Assembly (NCBI RefSeq): GCF_003852525.1
Contig: NZ_QAJL01000001.1
Location: 1,935,268-1,999,267, forward strand
Origin: Pedobacter sp. KBW06
GTDB lineage: Bacteria; Bacteroidota; Bacteroidia; Sphingobacteriales; Sphingobacteriaceae
Reading direction: 5' to 3'
DNA: 64,000 bases
Made by a program: the position numbers and the translations under genes. This document shows positions 1 through 9,025 of this stretch, piece after piece. The number at the start of each line of letters is the position of its first letter. Within the stretch, counting starts at the first letter, position 1. Under the pieces are notes generated by a model. That model saw only the letters and a list, made by a program, of their open reading frames with translations. It made no database searches and was not told where the DNA came from.

Positions 1-267
1 CTTTTTATCCACGATAAACGGCGCAAATGGAAGCAGGGAAGCGGCTCCAATCATTGCGGTCTTGCTGAACTTCCATTTATATTCCTGCCATGCCATGATC
101 AGGATCACGATATACATCACAAATAATAAACCATGTGCCCAACCGGTATATTTCACAGCGAGTGGCATTCCTGCCCAATACTTCAATGGCATTGCGACAA
201 ACAACAGCAAGAGATAAGAGATCCCTTCAGCAACAGCAACTTTTCTAAAAATGGATAATGTAGTCAT
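1..267 (-). CDS. DUF3817-like small membrane protein (3' end outside window)
   Basis: The reading frame starts at the ATG at 267 and runs off the left edge; 89 codons are visible. The N-terminus is short and basic, followed by a hydrophobic segment rich in Leu/Phe and a second one after a GWAHG motif, with a third beginning near residue 75. The KYxxGWAHGLLFVMY-type stretch is what I associate with the DUF3817 family of small integral membrane proteins, whose function is not known. A strong hairpin separates it from hscB, so it probably has its own transcript. The family call comes from pattern memory only. Confidence 0.7.
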   Translation of the reverse strand, partial: MTTLSIFRKVAVAEGISYLLLLFVAMPLKYWAGMPLAVKYTGWAHGLLFVMYIVILIMAWQEYKWKFSKTAMIGAASLLPFAPFIVDKK

Positions 268-299
268 ATAAGTGATTTGCTGGCAAAAGTAGCGCAAAC

Positions 300-341
300 A
301 AGCATTGTAAAAAAGCCGAAATCAGCTTTTTTACAATGCTT
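300..341 (-). terminator. Intrinsic terminator of the GT2-GH3-dxr-rseP-hscB operon
   Basis: A perfect 17-bp inverted repeat (300-316 and 325-341) with an 8-nt loop contains A/T runs in the stem. It starts a few bases after the hscB stop codon on the minus strand, so it should end that operon before the DUF3817 gene. Confidence 0.8.
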
Positions 342-347
342 TAACAC

Positions 348-884
348 CTAAGCGGCCGATTCGGCCTTATTGATACTTTCCCGGATCCGGTATAAGTACT
401 TATTTCGGTAATATAAATCCTTTATGGCGATCAGCAGCGCAGTCTGGCCTTCTGCATCGGCTGATTCAAATGAAGCCGTCAGCGCAGCGATTTTATCGCC
501 TAAACCCTTCTCTATTTCATCCACCTCAACCTTCAGACCTGCTAAACGTGCTGCATCCGGATCAAACTGTAAATCCATAAGTGCTTCATTCACCTCCATC
601 ATCTCCATCAGGAAATCCTGTGGAAGCTTATAGTTCTCCCCTTCTGTCAGCTGACCTTTCAGCTCCAGGATATAGTGTAATCTTTTCTGCGGATCAGTCA
701 ATACCTGGTAGGCTTTGTTGTTCACCGTACTCAGCTCCAATACTTCTTCCTGTTTCTCTTCAGATTCATTGATGTAGAAATCAGGATGATACTTTTTGCT
801 CAGCTCATAGAACTTCTTTTTCACCAAACCTGCATCTGGATTAAAGCTTACCGGCAATCCGTAAAATTCAAAATAATCCAACAT
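348..884 (-). CDS. hscB: Fe-S cluster co-chaperone HscB (J-domain protein)
   Basis: 178 residues, the usual HscB length. The N-terminal J domain carries its HPD motif at residues 33-35, and the C-terminal half is a charged helical region like the HscB domain that binds the scaffold IscU. In the known system HscB delivers IscU to the Hsp70 HscA and stimulates its ATPase during iron-sulfur cluster transfer in the cytoplasm. It is the last gene of a minus-strand operon, 5 bp after rseP. Other Fe-S assembly genes (iscX and a 2Fe-2S ferredoxin) are in this window but 41 kb away, so the set is dispersed here. Confidence 0.85.
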   Translation of the reverse strand: MLDYFEFYGLPVSFNPDAGLVKKKFYELSKKYHPDFYINESEEKQEEVLELSTVNNKAYQVLTDPQKRLHYILELKGQLTEGENYKLPQDFLMEMMEVNEALMDLQFDPDAARLAGLKVEVDEIEKGLGDKIAALTASFESADAEGQTALLIAIKDLYYRNKYLYRIRESINKAESAA

Positions 885-889
885 ATCCT

Positions 890-2224
890 TTAAGGTTTGA
901 AGAAGACCTTGAAGAGGTCATTCCCCAATACAAAGACCATCAATGCCAGCAACATTACAAAACCTACGATTTGCGCACGCTCCAGGAATTTATCACTAAG
1001 TGGCTTTCCTTTCACCATTTCCACTAAGAGGAAGATCACATGACCACCATCTAAAGCAGGGATAGGCAACAGGTTCATAAATGCCAGTGCGATTGAAATA
1101 AAGCCGGTAGAAGCCCAGAATCTTGCCCAGATCCACTCACCGCCATAAACTTTACGCGCGATCTCCACAGGGCCTGAAAATGCCTTATTCGCTTTGATCT
1201 TTCCGGTTAATACCTTCCAGATTCCTTTACCATTGTCGCTGAATGTTTTCCATGCCTGGTCAATACCGATAGGTAAAGCCGCAAAGAAGCCGTATTTAAT
1301 GGTTTCCTGTTTAATCTCATTGATATTAAAAGCAAATCCGATGGTACCTGCAGTATCCACAGGAATCTTATAATCCATTGTTTTTCCGGCACGGTTTACC
1401 GTAAAATCTGCTGTTTTTCCTTTGTATTTTTCAACCTGTTCCCTAAGGTCCACATTTGATTTAACCGGAACACTGTTAACGGCCAGAATCTGATCTCCTT
1501 TTAGCAGTCCGGCTTTAGCAGCGGCCTTTCCTGCAATAATGCTATCTACCGTAGTGCTCAATAACGGAGCCCTGCTGATAAATTCTTCAATTCCAAGATC
1601 AGAAACCTTGTTCAGGATGTTATCAGGAACTTTAACGTCTAATGTTTTGTTGCCACGAACCACCGTCAGGGTCGTATTCCCCAACAATACTTTAGAGCTG
1701 ATCAGTTCTTCAAAGCGGATTACTTTCTTACCGTTTACGGCAATCACCCTATCTCCTCTTTGTAAACCTATTTCTTTACCGATCACTCCCGGATTAATTC
1801 CGTTAAGAACAGAGCTGTTTGGAATATACGTTTCCCCATACTTGAAAGTCATCATCCAGAAGATGAAAATACCCACTACAATGTTTACAATTACCCCGCC
1901 CAACATTACGATTAAACGTTGCCATGCTGGTTTAGACCTGAATTCCCAGGGTTGTGCCGGTTGTTTCATCGCCTCGGTATCCATCGATTCATCGATCATC
2001 CCTGCAATTTTCACATAGCCACCAAGCGGTAACCATCCGATTCCATATTCACAATCACCACGTTTGAAACTAAACAATTTGACACCCCATGCATCAAAAA
2101 ATAAATAAAACTTCTCTACTTTAATCCCAAAGGCACGTGCCGCCAGAAAATGTCCTAATTCGTGTAAAATTACCAGTATCGATAACCCCAGAAGTAACTG
2201 GGCAGCCATAATCAATCCGCTCAT
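890..2224 (-). CDS. rseP: Site-2 membrane metalloprotease RseP
   Basis: 444 residues. The zinc-binding HELGH motif is at 21-25 in the first membrane segment and the third ligand lies in LDGGH (Asp392) near the C-terminus, the classic RseP/S2P arrangement. Between them are two PDZ-like regions (roughly 140-220 and 225-310), including the GLQRGDRV and GLLKGDQIL turns. RIP proteases cut membrane-embedded anti-sigma factors and clear signal-peptide remnants. It follows dxr by 38 bp, a dxr-rseP adjacency that is common in bacteria. The start at 2224 gives the expected short N-terminus before HELGH. Confidence 0.93.
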   Translation of the reverse strand: MSGLIMAAQLLLGLSILVILHELGHFLAARAFGIKVEKFYLFFDAWGVKLFSFKRGDCEYGIGWLPLGGYVKIAGMIDESMDTEAMKQPAQPWEFRSKPAWQRLIVMLGGVIVNIVVGIFIFWMMTFKYGETYIPNSSVLNGINPGVIGKEIGLQRGDRVIAVNGKKVIRFEELISSKVLLGNTTLTVVRGNKTLDVKVPDNILNKVSDLGIEEFISRAPLLSTTVDSIIAGKAAAKAGLLKGDQILAVNSVPVKSNVDLREQVEKYKGKTADFTVNRAGKTMDYKIPVDTAGTIGFAFNINEIKQETIKYGFFAALPIGIDQAWKTFSDNGKGIWKVLTGKIKANKAFSGPVEIARKVYGGEWIWARFWASTGFISIALAFMNLLPIPALDGGHVIFLLVEMVKGKPLSDKFLERAQIVGFVMLLALMVFVLGNDLFKVFFKP

Positions 2225-2262
2225 ATCTTATATTAAATGTTTTTATTTTGATTGTTAAAATT

Positions 2263-3414
2263 CTATTTTGTTACTAATTGGTTGGCAAATATACGTGTAT
2301 GATGATCCGTTTCTAAATAATTATTCAGGCCGGGTTCATCAATAAATGCAATTTCTTCCATGCACTGTTCAATCACATCACTCATCTGTAAAAAGCCGAT
2401 CTGATCCTGTAAAAAGGCATTGACCACCACCTCGTTTGCTGCATTAATGATGCAAGGCATGTTTCCACCTTTGCGTAACGCAACGTAGGCCAGGTCAAGA
2501 TTTCTAAAAGTATCGTTATCCGCTTTATAAAAGCTAAGCTCAGGATAGTCCAGAAAGTTAAAACGCTTAAAGTCGGTGCTTATTCTATGAGGATAGGCTA
2601 AAGCATAATGAATCGGCAACCTCATATCCGGAACGCCCATTTGAGCTTTCATCGATCCGTCTTTAAACTGCGCGATGGAATGGATGATCGACTGGGGATG
2701 TACGATCACATCAATCTGATCTGCTTCCAGGTCAAACAGCCATTTGGCTTCGATCACTTCAAGTCCTTTGTTCATTAAAGAAGCAGAATCAATGGTGATT
2801 TTAGCACCCATTACCCAGTTGGGATGTTTCAGGGCCTGAATCTTGGTCACGTTGGCCAGAAACTCCCGGTCCTTCCCTCTGAAAGGGCCACCAGATGCAG
2901 TCAGGTAAATCTTTTCTATCGACTCATTCCCCTCGCCTACCAGACACTGGAAAATCGCAGAATGTTCAGAATCCACCGGAATGATGCTTACTCCATGTTT
3001 TTTTGCCAGCCGGGTAATCAGGTCCCCCGCTACGACAAGGGTTTCCTTGTTCGCAAGGGCGATGTCTTTTCCTGCTTCTATGGCAGCTATGGTTGGTCGT
3101 AAACCTACAGAACCCACAATTGCAGTCAGCACCATGTCTGTCTGGGCTAAGGATGCAGCTTCACATAAAGCTTCTTCCCCTGCCAGCACACGGATTGCAG
3201 TCCCTGCCAGCGCAGATTTTACCGCCTGATATTGATTTTCATCACCGATCACTACCAAATCCGGCAGGAACGTTAATGCCTGACTGATTAACAATGTGGC
3301 ATTCGATTGAGCGGTCAGTGCTGAAACCTTGTATAATCCCGGATTTGCCTGGATTACAGCTAAGGCCTGAGTTCCTACAGAACCCGTAGCACCTAGTATA
3401 GCTATATTTTTCAA
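2263..3414 (-). CDS. dxr: 1-deoxy-D-xylulose-5-phosphate reductoisomerase
   Basis: 383 residues, the normal Dxr length. The NADPH-binding motif GATGSVG is at 8-14; VDSEHSAIFQ and SGGPFRG motifs form the metal and substrate site in this family. Dxr makes 2-C-methyl-D-erythritol 4-phosphate, the first committed step of MEP isoprenoid synthesis. The start codon is TTG at 3414: the protein begins MKNIAILGATG exactly as Dxr should, and no ATG is better placed. The TTG overlaps the TGA stop of the upstream GH3 gene (TTGA), so translation is probably coupled. Confidence 0.95.
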   Translation of the reverse strand: MKNIAILGATGSVGTQALAVIQANPGLYKVSALTAQSNATLLISQALTFLPDLVVIGDENQYQAVKSALAGTAIRVLAGEEALCEAASLAQTDMVLTAIVGSVGLRPTIAAIEAGKDIALANKETLVVAGDLITRLAKKHGVSIIPVDSEHSAIFQCLVGEGNESIEKIYLTASGGPFRGKDREFLANVTKIQALKHPNWVMGAKITIDSASLMNKGLEVIEAKWLFDLEADQIDVIVHPQSIIHSIAQFKDGSMKAQMGVPDMRLPIHYALAYPHRISTDFKRFNFLDYPELSFYKADNDTFRNLDLAYVALRKGGNMPCIINAANEVVVNAFLQDQIGFLQMSDVIEQCMEEIAFIDEPGLNNYLETDHHTRIFANQLVTK

Positions 3415-4943
3415 TTAGATTCTTCTTGTTGTTCGTCCCTGTGACGAATTGTAAAACTACTTAAATCATCTGCAATCTTCCTGTCATTTGATAAACGGGG
3501 AACTTTATTTTGTCCGCCAAGTTTACCTTGTCCCCTCATATAGCTTACAAATGCATCTTTTTGAAGAGAACGAATGATTAAAGGTTGCAGTATTTTTCCT
3601 TCAATGAGGTCAAAATAGTAAATATTCTTCTTTTGCAAAGCCTTATCTACCTTTTTACTAAATGCCAAAAGGTCTTTCGGGGCAGCCGAGAATTCCACAA
3701 ACCACTCATGGTAAGGCAATTCTCCCTGTGGGGTACTCACTTGTGGGGCAACCGTAAATTCGGTGATACCTACCCCCTCTTCATTGGCTACGGATAAAAG
3801 CGCATGCTCCACTTCTTCCCCGATCACATGTTCTCCAAAAGCGGAGATGAAATGTTTAATTCTGCCAGTTACCATAATCTTATAAGGATCTTTGGAAACA
3901 AACTTCACCGTATCGCCAATGCTGTAGCCCCATAATCCGGCATTCGTATTCAGAATCAAAGCATAGTTCTGCTCCAGTTCTACTTCCGCCAGACTTAAAC
4001 GCGTTGGATTTTCATTATAATATTCATCCGCAGGAATAAACTCATAAAACATCCCTGCTTTTGCCAGAAGCAACAAGCTTTTGTCCTGCTGACTGTCCTG
4101 ATAAGCAATAAATCCTTCAGAGGCAGGGTAAGTTTCGATCGCATCAATCTTCCTTCCAATACTTTCTTCAATCTTTGCACGATAAGGCTCATAATTGACC
4201 CCGCCATAAACAAAAAGACTAAATTCAGGAAAGATGTCTTTGATCTTCTTTCCTCCCGATTTCTCGGCAAGCTTATCAAAATACATTTGTACCCAGGGTG
4301 GAATCCCCGAGATCAAGGTCATGTTCTGATGAATAGTTTCTGAAACAATCGCATCTACCTTTTCCTCCCAATCTTCGATGCAATTGGTTTCATAAGAAGG
4401 CAAACGGTTCTTCTGTAAATACTTAGGAACAAGATGGGCAACGATGCCGGACAAACGACCTACATTGATGCCGTTCTTTTTATGCATTACCGGGCTTCCC
4501 TGTAAAAAGATCATCTTACCGTTGATGAACTTCACCTTGCCTGTTTCATGGACGTAAGTTAATAAGGCATTTCTGGCCGCTTTGATATGTTCCGGCATAG
4601 ACTCCCTGGAAATAGGAATGTATTTCACGCCGGAAGTTGTGCCTGAAGTCTTGGCAAAGTATGCTGGTTTACCTTTCCACATTACATCTGTTTCGCCTTC
4701 AACCACCCTGTCGATATACGACCTCAATCCTTCGTAATCCCTGATGGGAACGTTTTTCTTAAAGTCTTCATAATTCCGGATATTTCCGAAATCATGGTCT
4801 TTACCAAAAGCAGTATCCTTTGCGGAGTTGATGAGCTGTGCCAGAATGGTCTGCTGAGCACTTACTGCATTTTTTTTCCATTTATTGATGCCCTTAACAA
4901 CAAGAGCAGCAAACGGTTTACTTAATGCCGCTTTTAATCCCAT
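3411..4943 (-). CDS. GH3-superfamily acyl-adenylating protein
   Basis: 510 residues resembling the plant GH3 auxin/jasmonate amido synthetase family throughout. The phosphate-binding motif KTSGTTSG is at 98-105, YPASEGF and NTNAGLWGYSIGDTVKF follow in the middle, and a C-terminal domain begins near GRIKHFISAFGEHV. Plant members adenylate a carboxylate and join it to an amino acid. Bacterial members of this family are widespread in Bacteroidota, but I know of no settled substrate. It is translationally coupled to dxr and sits in an operon with two glycosyltransferases, which hints at envelope or lipid metabolism without proving it. Confidence 0.85.
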   Translation of the reverse strand: MGLKAALSKPFAALVVKGINKWKKNAVSAQQTILAQLINSAKDTAFGKDHDFGNIRNYEDFKKNVPIRDYEGLRSYIDRVVEGETDVMWKGKPAYFAKTSGTTSGVKYIPISRESMPEHIKAARNALLTYVHETGKVKFINGKMIFLQGSPVMHKKNGINVGRLSGIVAHLVPKYLQKNRLPSYETNCIEDWEEKVDAIVSETIHQNMTLISGIPPWVQMYFDKLAEKSGGKKIKDIFPEFSLFVYGGVNYEPYRAKIEESIGRKIDAIETYPASEGFIAYQDSQQDKSLLLLAKAGMFYEFIPADEYYNENPTRLSLAEVELEQNYALILNTNAGLWGYSIGDTVKFVSKDPYKIMVTGRIKHFISAFGEHVIGEEVEHALLSVANEEGVGITEFTVAPQVSTPQGELPYHEWFVEFSAAPKDLLAFSKKVDKALQKKNIYYFDLIEGKILQPLIIRSLQKDAFVSYMRGQGKLGGQNKVPRLSNDRKIADDLSSFTIRHRDEQQEESN

Positions 4944-4952
4944 AAACGCGTA

Positions 4953-5741
4953 TTAAACTATATTGTGTAAAATGTCTGGTTCTCCTTCGCCTTTGTATTC
5001 ACTTACCATTTTGCGATAAGCAATGGTCAGGGCAACACTGGATAAAGGAACGATAATGAAGGAACTCAAAATATTTAAAAGAAAAGCAATAATTGGCCAT
5101 TTAATGTAACCAAAGAACATGCACAGCAGGTAAAAACTACCCAATATCAGTAACAACAATAAGATTTTAGTGAAGTTTCCCCTGGTCGTAGCCAGACTAT
5201 ATTTAATTGATGCAAAAGGTGCAAGGTTCTTATCAAGGATAAAGAATGGATAAAAGGAAATCCTTACCCAGGTAATAAACATGGCAATAATTCCAATCGA
5301 AATGGCAATATTGGTAATGATCTCCATCCTGATTCCGGTATAAATGAAAGGAAAAGCAAGCAGGATCACCACGGTATACACCCCCGCAATGCAAAGGACG
5401 AAATAAAACATTCCGATCAGGAATTTAATGATTTGCCGCTTGGTAGGAATGGTACTCACAATACTCACATCACGCTCCTCATCGTCCAGTAAATGGAAAA
5501 TATAGCGAAAAAGAGAAAGATTGATCGTGAAATAGAACATGATAAAAACCAGTGCCATTAGCGCACTCAGTCCTTTATTCACATCTTTCAGGAAAAAGGC
5601 CATCAGACCCGAGGCATTAGAGGTGATGAACATCAAAAAGCATAATGTAGCGATGGAGAAGTAATTTCTTCTGGTAACTGCCCATGCCTTGACAATTACC
5701 TCATTCACTGTAAATGTACTCTCCTTTAAAAAATTTATCAT
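4953..5741 (-). CDS. Six-helix membrane protein of unknown function
   Basis: 262 residues with about six hydrophobic segments (about residues 30-50, 60-85, 105-135, 145-170, 190-215, 218-240). The N-terminus FTVNEVIVKAWAVTRRNYFSIA resembles proteins in which a short amphipathic helix precedes membrane helices. I see no catalytic motif. Its start overlaps the stop of the upstream glycosyltransferase by 4 bp (ATGA), and GH3 follows 9 bp later, so it belongs to the same transcript. Confidence 0.75.
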   Translation of the reverse strand: MINFLKESTFTVNEVIVKAWAVTRRNYFSIATLCFLMFITSNASGLMAFFLKDVNKGLSALMALVFIMFYFTINLSLFRYIFHLLDDEERDVSIVSTIPTKRQIIKFLIGMFYFVLCIAGVYTVVILLAFPFIYTGIRMEIITNIAISIGIIAMFITWVRISFYPFFILDKNLAPFASIKYSLATTRGNFTKILLLLLILGSFYLLCMFFGYIKWPIIAFLLNILSSFIIVPLSSVALTIAYRKMVSEYKGEGEPDILHNIV

Positions 5742-6706
5742 TGTTGTTTAAATACTACGCGCTTAAAAAAATCTTGCATAAACCCTAACCCATAAGCGGT
5801 TAGTTGAATAAACGATGCAATTATACTAAAAAATGCAACCTTAACTGACTTATTGACTTGCCAGGAATGAAAAAAGATCATCACAAAGTATACCAATAAT
5901 ATAAAATCACAGATATAAGCCAAAGTTGGCCACAGGATGTTCATTAATGCACTAAATAAGACAAAACAAGTAAATGCTGCCGGAAAAAAATGTACTAATT
6001 TCAACTCGGAAGGAAAATGTTTATAAATATTAATCCTTGCTCTTCCGAAAAAGTGCAGTTGCTTATAAAACTGACTAAAACTCGTCCTTCTTTTATGAAA
6101 AACTTTAGCTGCAGGAATTAAACCGATCTTAAATCCATTCTCGTGAATCCTGATGCTATATTCAATATCTTCTCCTAAACGGGTGAGGATAAATCCACCC
6201 ACCTTTTCGTACACTTCACGGGAAACGCCCATATTAAAGCTCCGGGGGTGGAATTGTCCAATGTGTTTTTTATTACCTCTGATTCCTCCGGTCGTAAATG
6301 GGGAGGTCATGGCATAACTGATGGCCTTTTGTACAGGCGTAAAAGTCTCGTGTGCTGCATCCGGGCCGCCGTAAGCATCCAGGTGATGCTCAAACAGGTA
6401 GTTCTTTACAATCTCGAGATAGTCTTCCGGAATCAGGCAATCGGAATCAAAGATGACGAAATAGTCCCCTTTGGCTCTCTCAAAGCCATAGTTCCTGGCA
6501 AAACCCTGTCCTGCATTGGGCTTAAAAAAATATTTTACATCCAGCAACTGTTCATATTTCTGTACGATTGCTTTTGCATCATTGGCAGAACCATCTTCTA
6601 TCACCAGCACTTCAAACTGTGTATAGGTCTGATGGGTCAATGTTTTCAGTAACTCATCAATTTCCTGAGGGCGGTTATAAAGTGGTATAATTATAGAGAA
6701 AAACAT
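5738..6706 (-). CDS. Family 2 glycosyltransferase with C-terminal membrane anchor
   Basis: 322 residues. The GT-A fold start FFSIIIPLYNRP, the EDGS motif (about 38-40) and the metal-binding DSD at 87-89 are clear. A GEDIEYSIRI motif near residue 190 matches the acceptor-side [E/D]D[x] motif of GT2 enzymes. The last 70 residues are hydrophobic and probably anchor it in the inner membrane. It is 3 bp downstream of another GT2 and coupled to a membrane protein, suggesting transfer of a sugar to a lipid carrier or envelope glycan; donor and acceptor cannot be read from sequence. Confidence 0.88.
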   Translation of the reverse strand: MFFSIIIPLYNRPQEIDELLKTLTHQTYTQFEVLVIEDGSANDAKAIVQKYEQLLDVKYFFKPNAGQGFARNYGFERAKGDYFVIFDSDCLIPEDYLEIVKNYLFEHHLDAYGGPDAAHETFTPVQKAISYAMTSPFTTGGIRGNKKHIGQFHPRSFNMGVSREVYEKVGGFILTRLGEDIEYSIRIHENGFKIGLIPAAKVFHKRRTSFSQFYKQLHFFGRARINIYKHFPSELKLVHFFPAAFTCFVLFSALMNILWPTLAYICDFILLVYFVMIFFHSWQVNKSVKVAFFSIIASFIQLTAYGLGFMQDFFKRVVFKQQ

Positions 6707-6709
6707 GAA

Positions 6710-7663
6710 TTAAGAGATCTCCTTTTCTATCAGATAAGCATTTCTTTCGGGTGCATTACGTGTAACCAGTTCCGCAACAAATCCCGTGAGGAAGAGCTGC
6801 GAACCCAGTAAAATGGCCACTAATGAAATATAAAACAATGGCTGCTCAGTCACATCTCTTTTGTAAGGGATCAGCATGGCAATATGGTAGAGTTTCTCTC
6901 CGATCAGCCATAAAGCCATAAAAGTTCCAAGCAGGAAACTGAATACACCCAATGAACCAAAGAAGTGCATGGGTCTTTTACCAAACTTGCCTACAAAAAA
7001 GATAGACAGCAAATCCAGGAAGCCATTGATAAAACGGCTCAACCCAAATTTAGTCACCCCATATTTTCTTGCCCTGTGTTCTACCACCTGCTCACCGATT
7101 TTTTTAAAACCGGCCCATTTGGCAATTACAGGAATATAACGGTGCATTTCTCCGTATACTTCTATGGTTTTCACCACATCATGACGGTATGCTTTTAGTC
7201 CACAGTTGAAATCGTTCAGTTGAATTCCCGACATCTTTCTGGTCGCTGCATTGAACAACTTGGTAGGAATGGTCTTGGTGATCGGGTCGTAGCGTTTCTT
7301 TTTCCATCCGGAGATGATGTCCAGCTTCTCCTCTTTGATCCTGCGGAACAACTCAGGAATTTCATCCGGACTGTCCTGTAAATCTGCATCCATGGTAATC
7401 ACCACATCACCCTGTGCTGCTTCAAAAGCAACATTCAAGGCCGCTGATTTACCATAGTTCCTTCTGAATTTGATGCCTTTTACTGCATCAAACTGAGTTT
7501 TCAAGTCCTCAATTACAGACCAGGAATTGTCTGTACTTCCATCGTCAACAAACAGGATTTCATAAGAAAAGTTATTTTCTGCCATTACCTTGGCAATCCA
7601 GGATGTTAATTCGGGAAGAGACTCGTCTTCATTATATAAAGGAACTACAATAGAAATATCCAT
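6710..7663 (-). CDS. DPM1/ArnC/GtrB-type polyprenyl-phosphate glycosyltransferase
   Basis: 317 residues. MDISIVVPLYNEDESL opens the domain, FVDDGSTDNS follows, and MDADLQDSPDEIP (DADLQD at 92-97) is the signature of enzymes that load a sugar onto dolichyl or undecaprenyl phosphate. FNCGLKAYR and two C-terminal membrane helices (about 230-260 and 270-300) complete the GtrB/ArnC pattern. It is the first gene of the minus-strand operon that ends with hscB. The likely role is making a lipid-linked sugar for envelope decoration; the sugar is not identifiable. Confidence 0.9.
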   Translation of the reverse strand: MDISIVVPLYNEDESLPELTSWIAKVMAENNFSYEILFVDDGSTDNSWSVIEDLKTQFDAVKGIKFRRNYGKSAALNVAFEAAQGDVVITMDADLQDSPDEIPELFRRIKEEKLDIISGWKKKRYDPITKTIPTKLFNAATRKMSGIQLNDFNCGLKAYRHDVVKTIEVYGEMHRYIPVIAKWAGFKKIGEQVVEHRARKYGVTKFGLSRFINGFLDLLSIFFVGKFGKRPMHFFGSLGVFSFLLGTFMALWLIGEKLYHIAMLIPYKRDVTEQPLFYISLVAILLGSQLFLTGFVAELVTRNAPERNAYLIEKEIS

Positions 7664-7679
7664 GTCTTAATAACGTACT

Positions 7680-7733
7680 AAAAAAAAGCAACGTGCAAAT
7701 TTCATCAAATAAAATGATAAAACTGCACGTTGC
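7680..7733 (-). terminator. Intrinsic terminator after the DUF4199 gene
   Basis: A perfect 10-bp stem (7688-7697 with 7724-7733) closes a 26-nt loop, and on the minus strand it is followed by a run of eight T. It lies between the DUF4199 stop at 7750 and the start of the first GT2 gene, separating two minus-strand transcripts. Confidence 0.75.
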
Positions 7734-7749
7734 CTGATAATGTATATAA

Positions 7750-8337
7750 TTATTCCTCTTTGTCTTCTGTAAAGAATAATGGAGGTGATTTTTTAAATAT
7801 GGCACCAAAAAGTAAAGCCACGACAAAAATAATGATCACTGCCATCAAATGTCCCTGAATGTTATGTTTGATCGTTCCCGATTCTTTTTGAGCAAATTGG
7901 CTTGCCAGTTCTTCCTCTTTCTTTTCAATCGCGGCCTCATCCACGCCCTGATTTCTCATCATGGAAGTAGTTGCATTGGTTACGGCGCTTTGAATTTGTG
8001 CAGGCATCGTTGGTTCTATCAGTTTGGTAAACACAAAGTTTCCTCCCGTAGAAATAATATACGAAGCCAGGAACATGATAAATACACCTGAAGTTGCCTG
8101 ACGAAAGTTCCAGTAACCACCAATCTTTTTTCTCAGATCAATAGAAAGGAATACAGCAAGAATCACCGGAATGAGAAAACCAAGTCCAATAGGAATAAGG
8201 AAAATTGCCCACATGGAAGTCGCTTTCACTAAAACATAAGCGGAGATGATACTCAGCACTAAAGAGACCAGACCCAAAATCAATCCGTTTTTCGCTGCTT
8301 CTGGTTTTAAATTATCTAATGTTTGTTCGGTTTCCAT
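7750..8337 (-). CDS. DUF4199-family membrane protein
   Basis: 195 residues from the ATG at 8337 (the frame is open further upstream, but METEQTLDN is the natural start). Four hydrophobic segments fall near 20-40, 45-65, 80-105 and 150-175, with a charged loop containing a KKEEELASQFAQKESG-like stretch between the third and fourth. This organisation, in a protein next to glycosyltransferases, matches the DUF4199 family of Bacteroidota; function unknown. It sits 16 bp after the acidic protein gene upstream and ends in a clear terminator. Confidence 0.75.
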   Translation of the reverse strand: METEQTLDNLKPEAAKNGLILGLVSLVLSIISAYVLVKATSMWAIFLIPIGLGFLIPVILAVFLSIDLRKKIGGYWNFRQATSGVFIMFLASYIISTGGNFVFTKLIEPTMPAQIQSAVTNATTSMMRNQGVDEAAIEKKEEELASQFAQKESGTIKHNIQGHLMAVIIIFVVALLFGAIFKKSPPLFFTEDKEE

Positions 8338-8353
8338 ATCTGTCAGCGTTTGG

Positions 8354-9025
8354 CTAGTTTTTATTAAAATTAGCAATTAACGTATAAACTGCAACATCAA
8401 ACTCTTTGTTAGGGCTATACTCCTGCAAATCTTTGATCACCTGCTCGCTCTCTTTTGGCTGATGGAAAAAGGCCATAAAAGGAATAAATAAATCTTCCAT
8501 TTCTTCTCCTATTTCGATCATTCCAACATGACTGCAGATGTCTTCTATGCTGCTCTCAACCAGGTTCTGGTTGCTGATCAGGTCTTCATAGATATGGAAT
8601 TCATCCTGGAACTCGTCTTCTTCTACCAATAAGAATTCCTTTAGGAAGTCGCCCAGCTCTGGCTTAATGCGCTCATCATGACATTCATTGATGTACAACA
8701 ACAGGTTTAAAAGCTCTGTACCTCTTTCGATCGTCTCTTCTTCAATATCTGCCCATTCATCCGATTCCAGGTAATCTTCTTCCAGCTTCTTCACGTCATT
8801 GGCGAAGAAATTGATCATCAGCAAGTCAAAGAAAACTTCTCTTAACTCCTCAAAAGCCGGGTAGTCGTTAAACACTTCATCGAACTCCTCTACTTTTTCA
8901 AGGAAGCCAAGGTCCTTACTGAATACTTCGATCAGCCCTTCTTCTAATTTGATGGAATCTTTTCCAGATACCGCAGCAAATTTATCTAACGACGCAATTA
9001 GCGCTGTTCTTACATGATTATCCAT
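8354..9025 (-). CDS. Highly acidic cytoplasmic protein, unrecognised
   Basis: 223 residues with no signal peptide or membrane segment. It is strikingly rich in Glu, Asp, Leu and Phe and looks all-helical, with EEETIERGTELLNLLLYINE and EEDEFQDEFHIYEDLI stretches. I do not recognise a family. The gene overlaps the 3' end of the dihydroorotase-like gene by 8 bp and is followed closely by the DUF4199 gene, so it is co-transcribed with both. Confidence 0.7.
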   Translation of the reverse strand: MDNHVRTALIASLDKFAAVSGKDSIKLEEGLIEVFSKDLGFLEKVEEFDEVFNDYPAFEELREVFFDLLMINFFANDVKKLEEDYLESDEWADIEEETIERGTELLNLLLYINECHDERIKPELGDFLKEFLLVEEDEFQDEFHIYEDLISNQNLVESSIEDICSHVGMIEIGEEMEDLFIPFMAFFHQPKESEQVIKDLQEYSPNKEFDVAVYTLIANFNKN

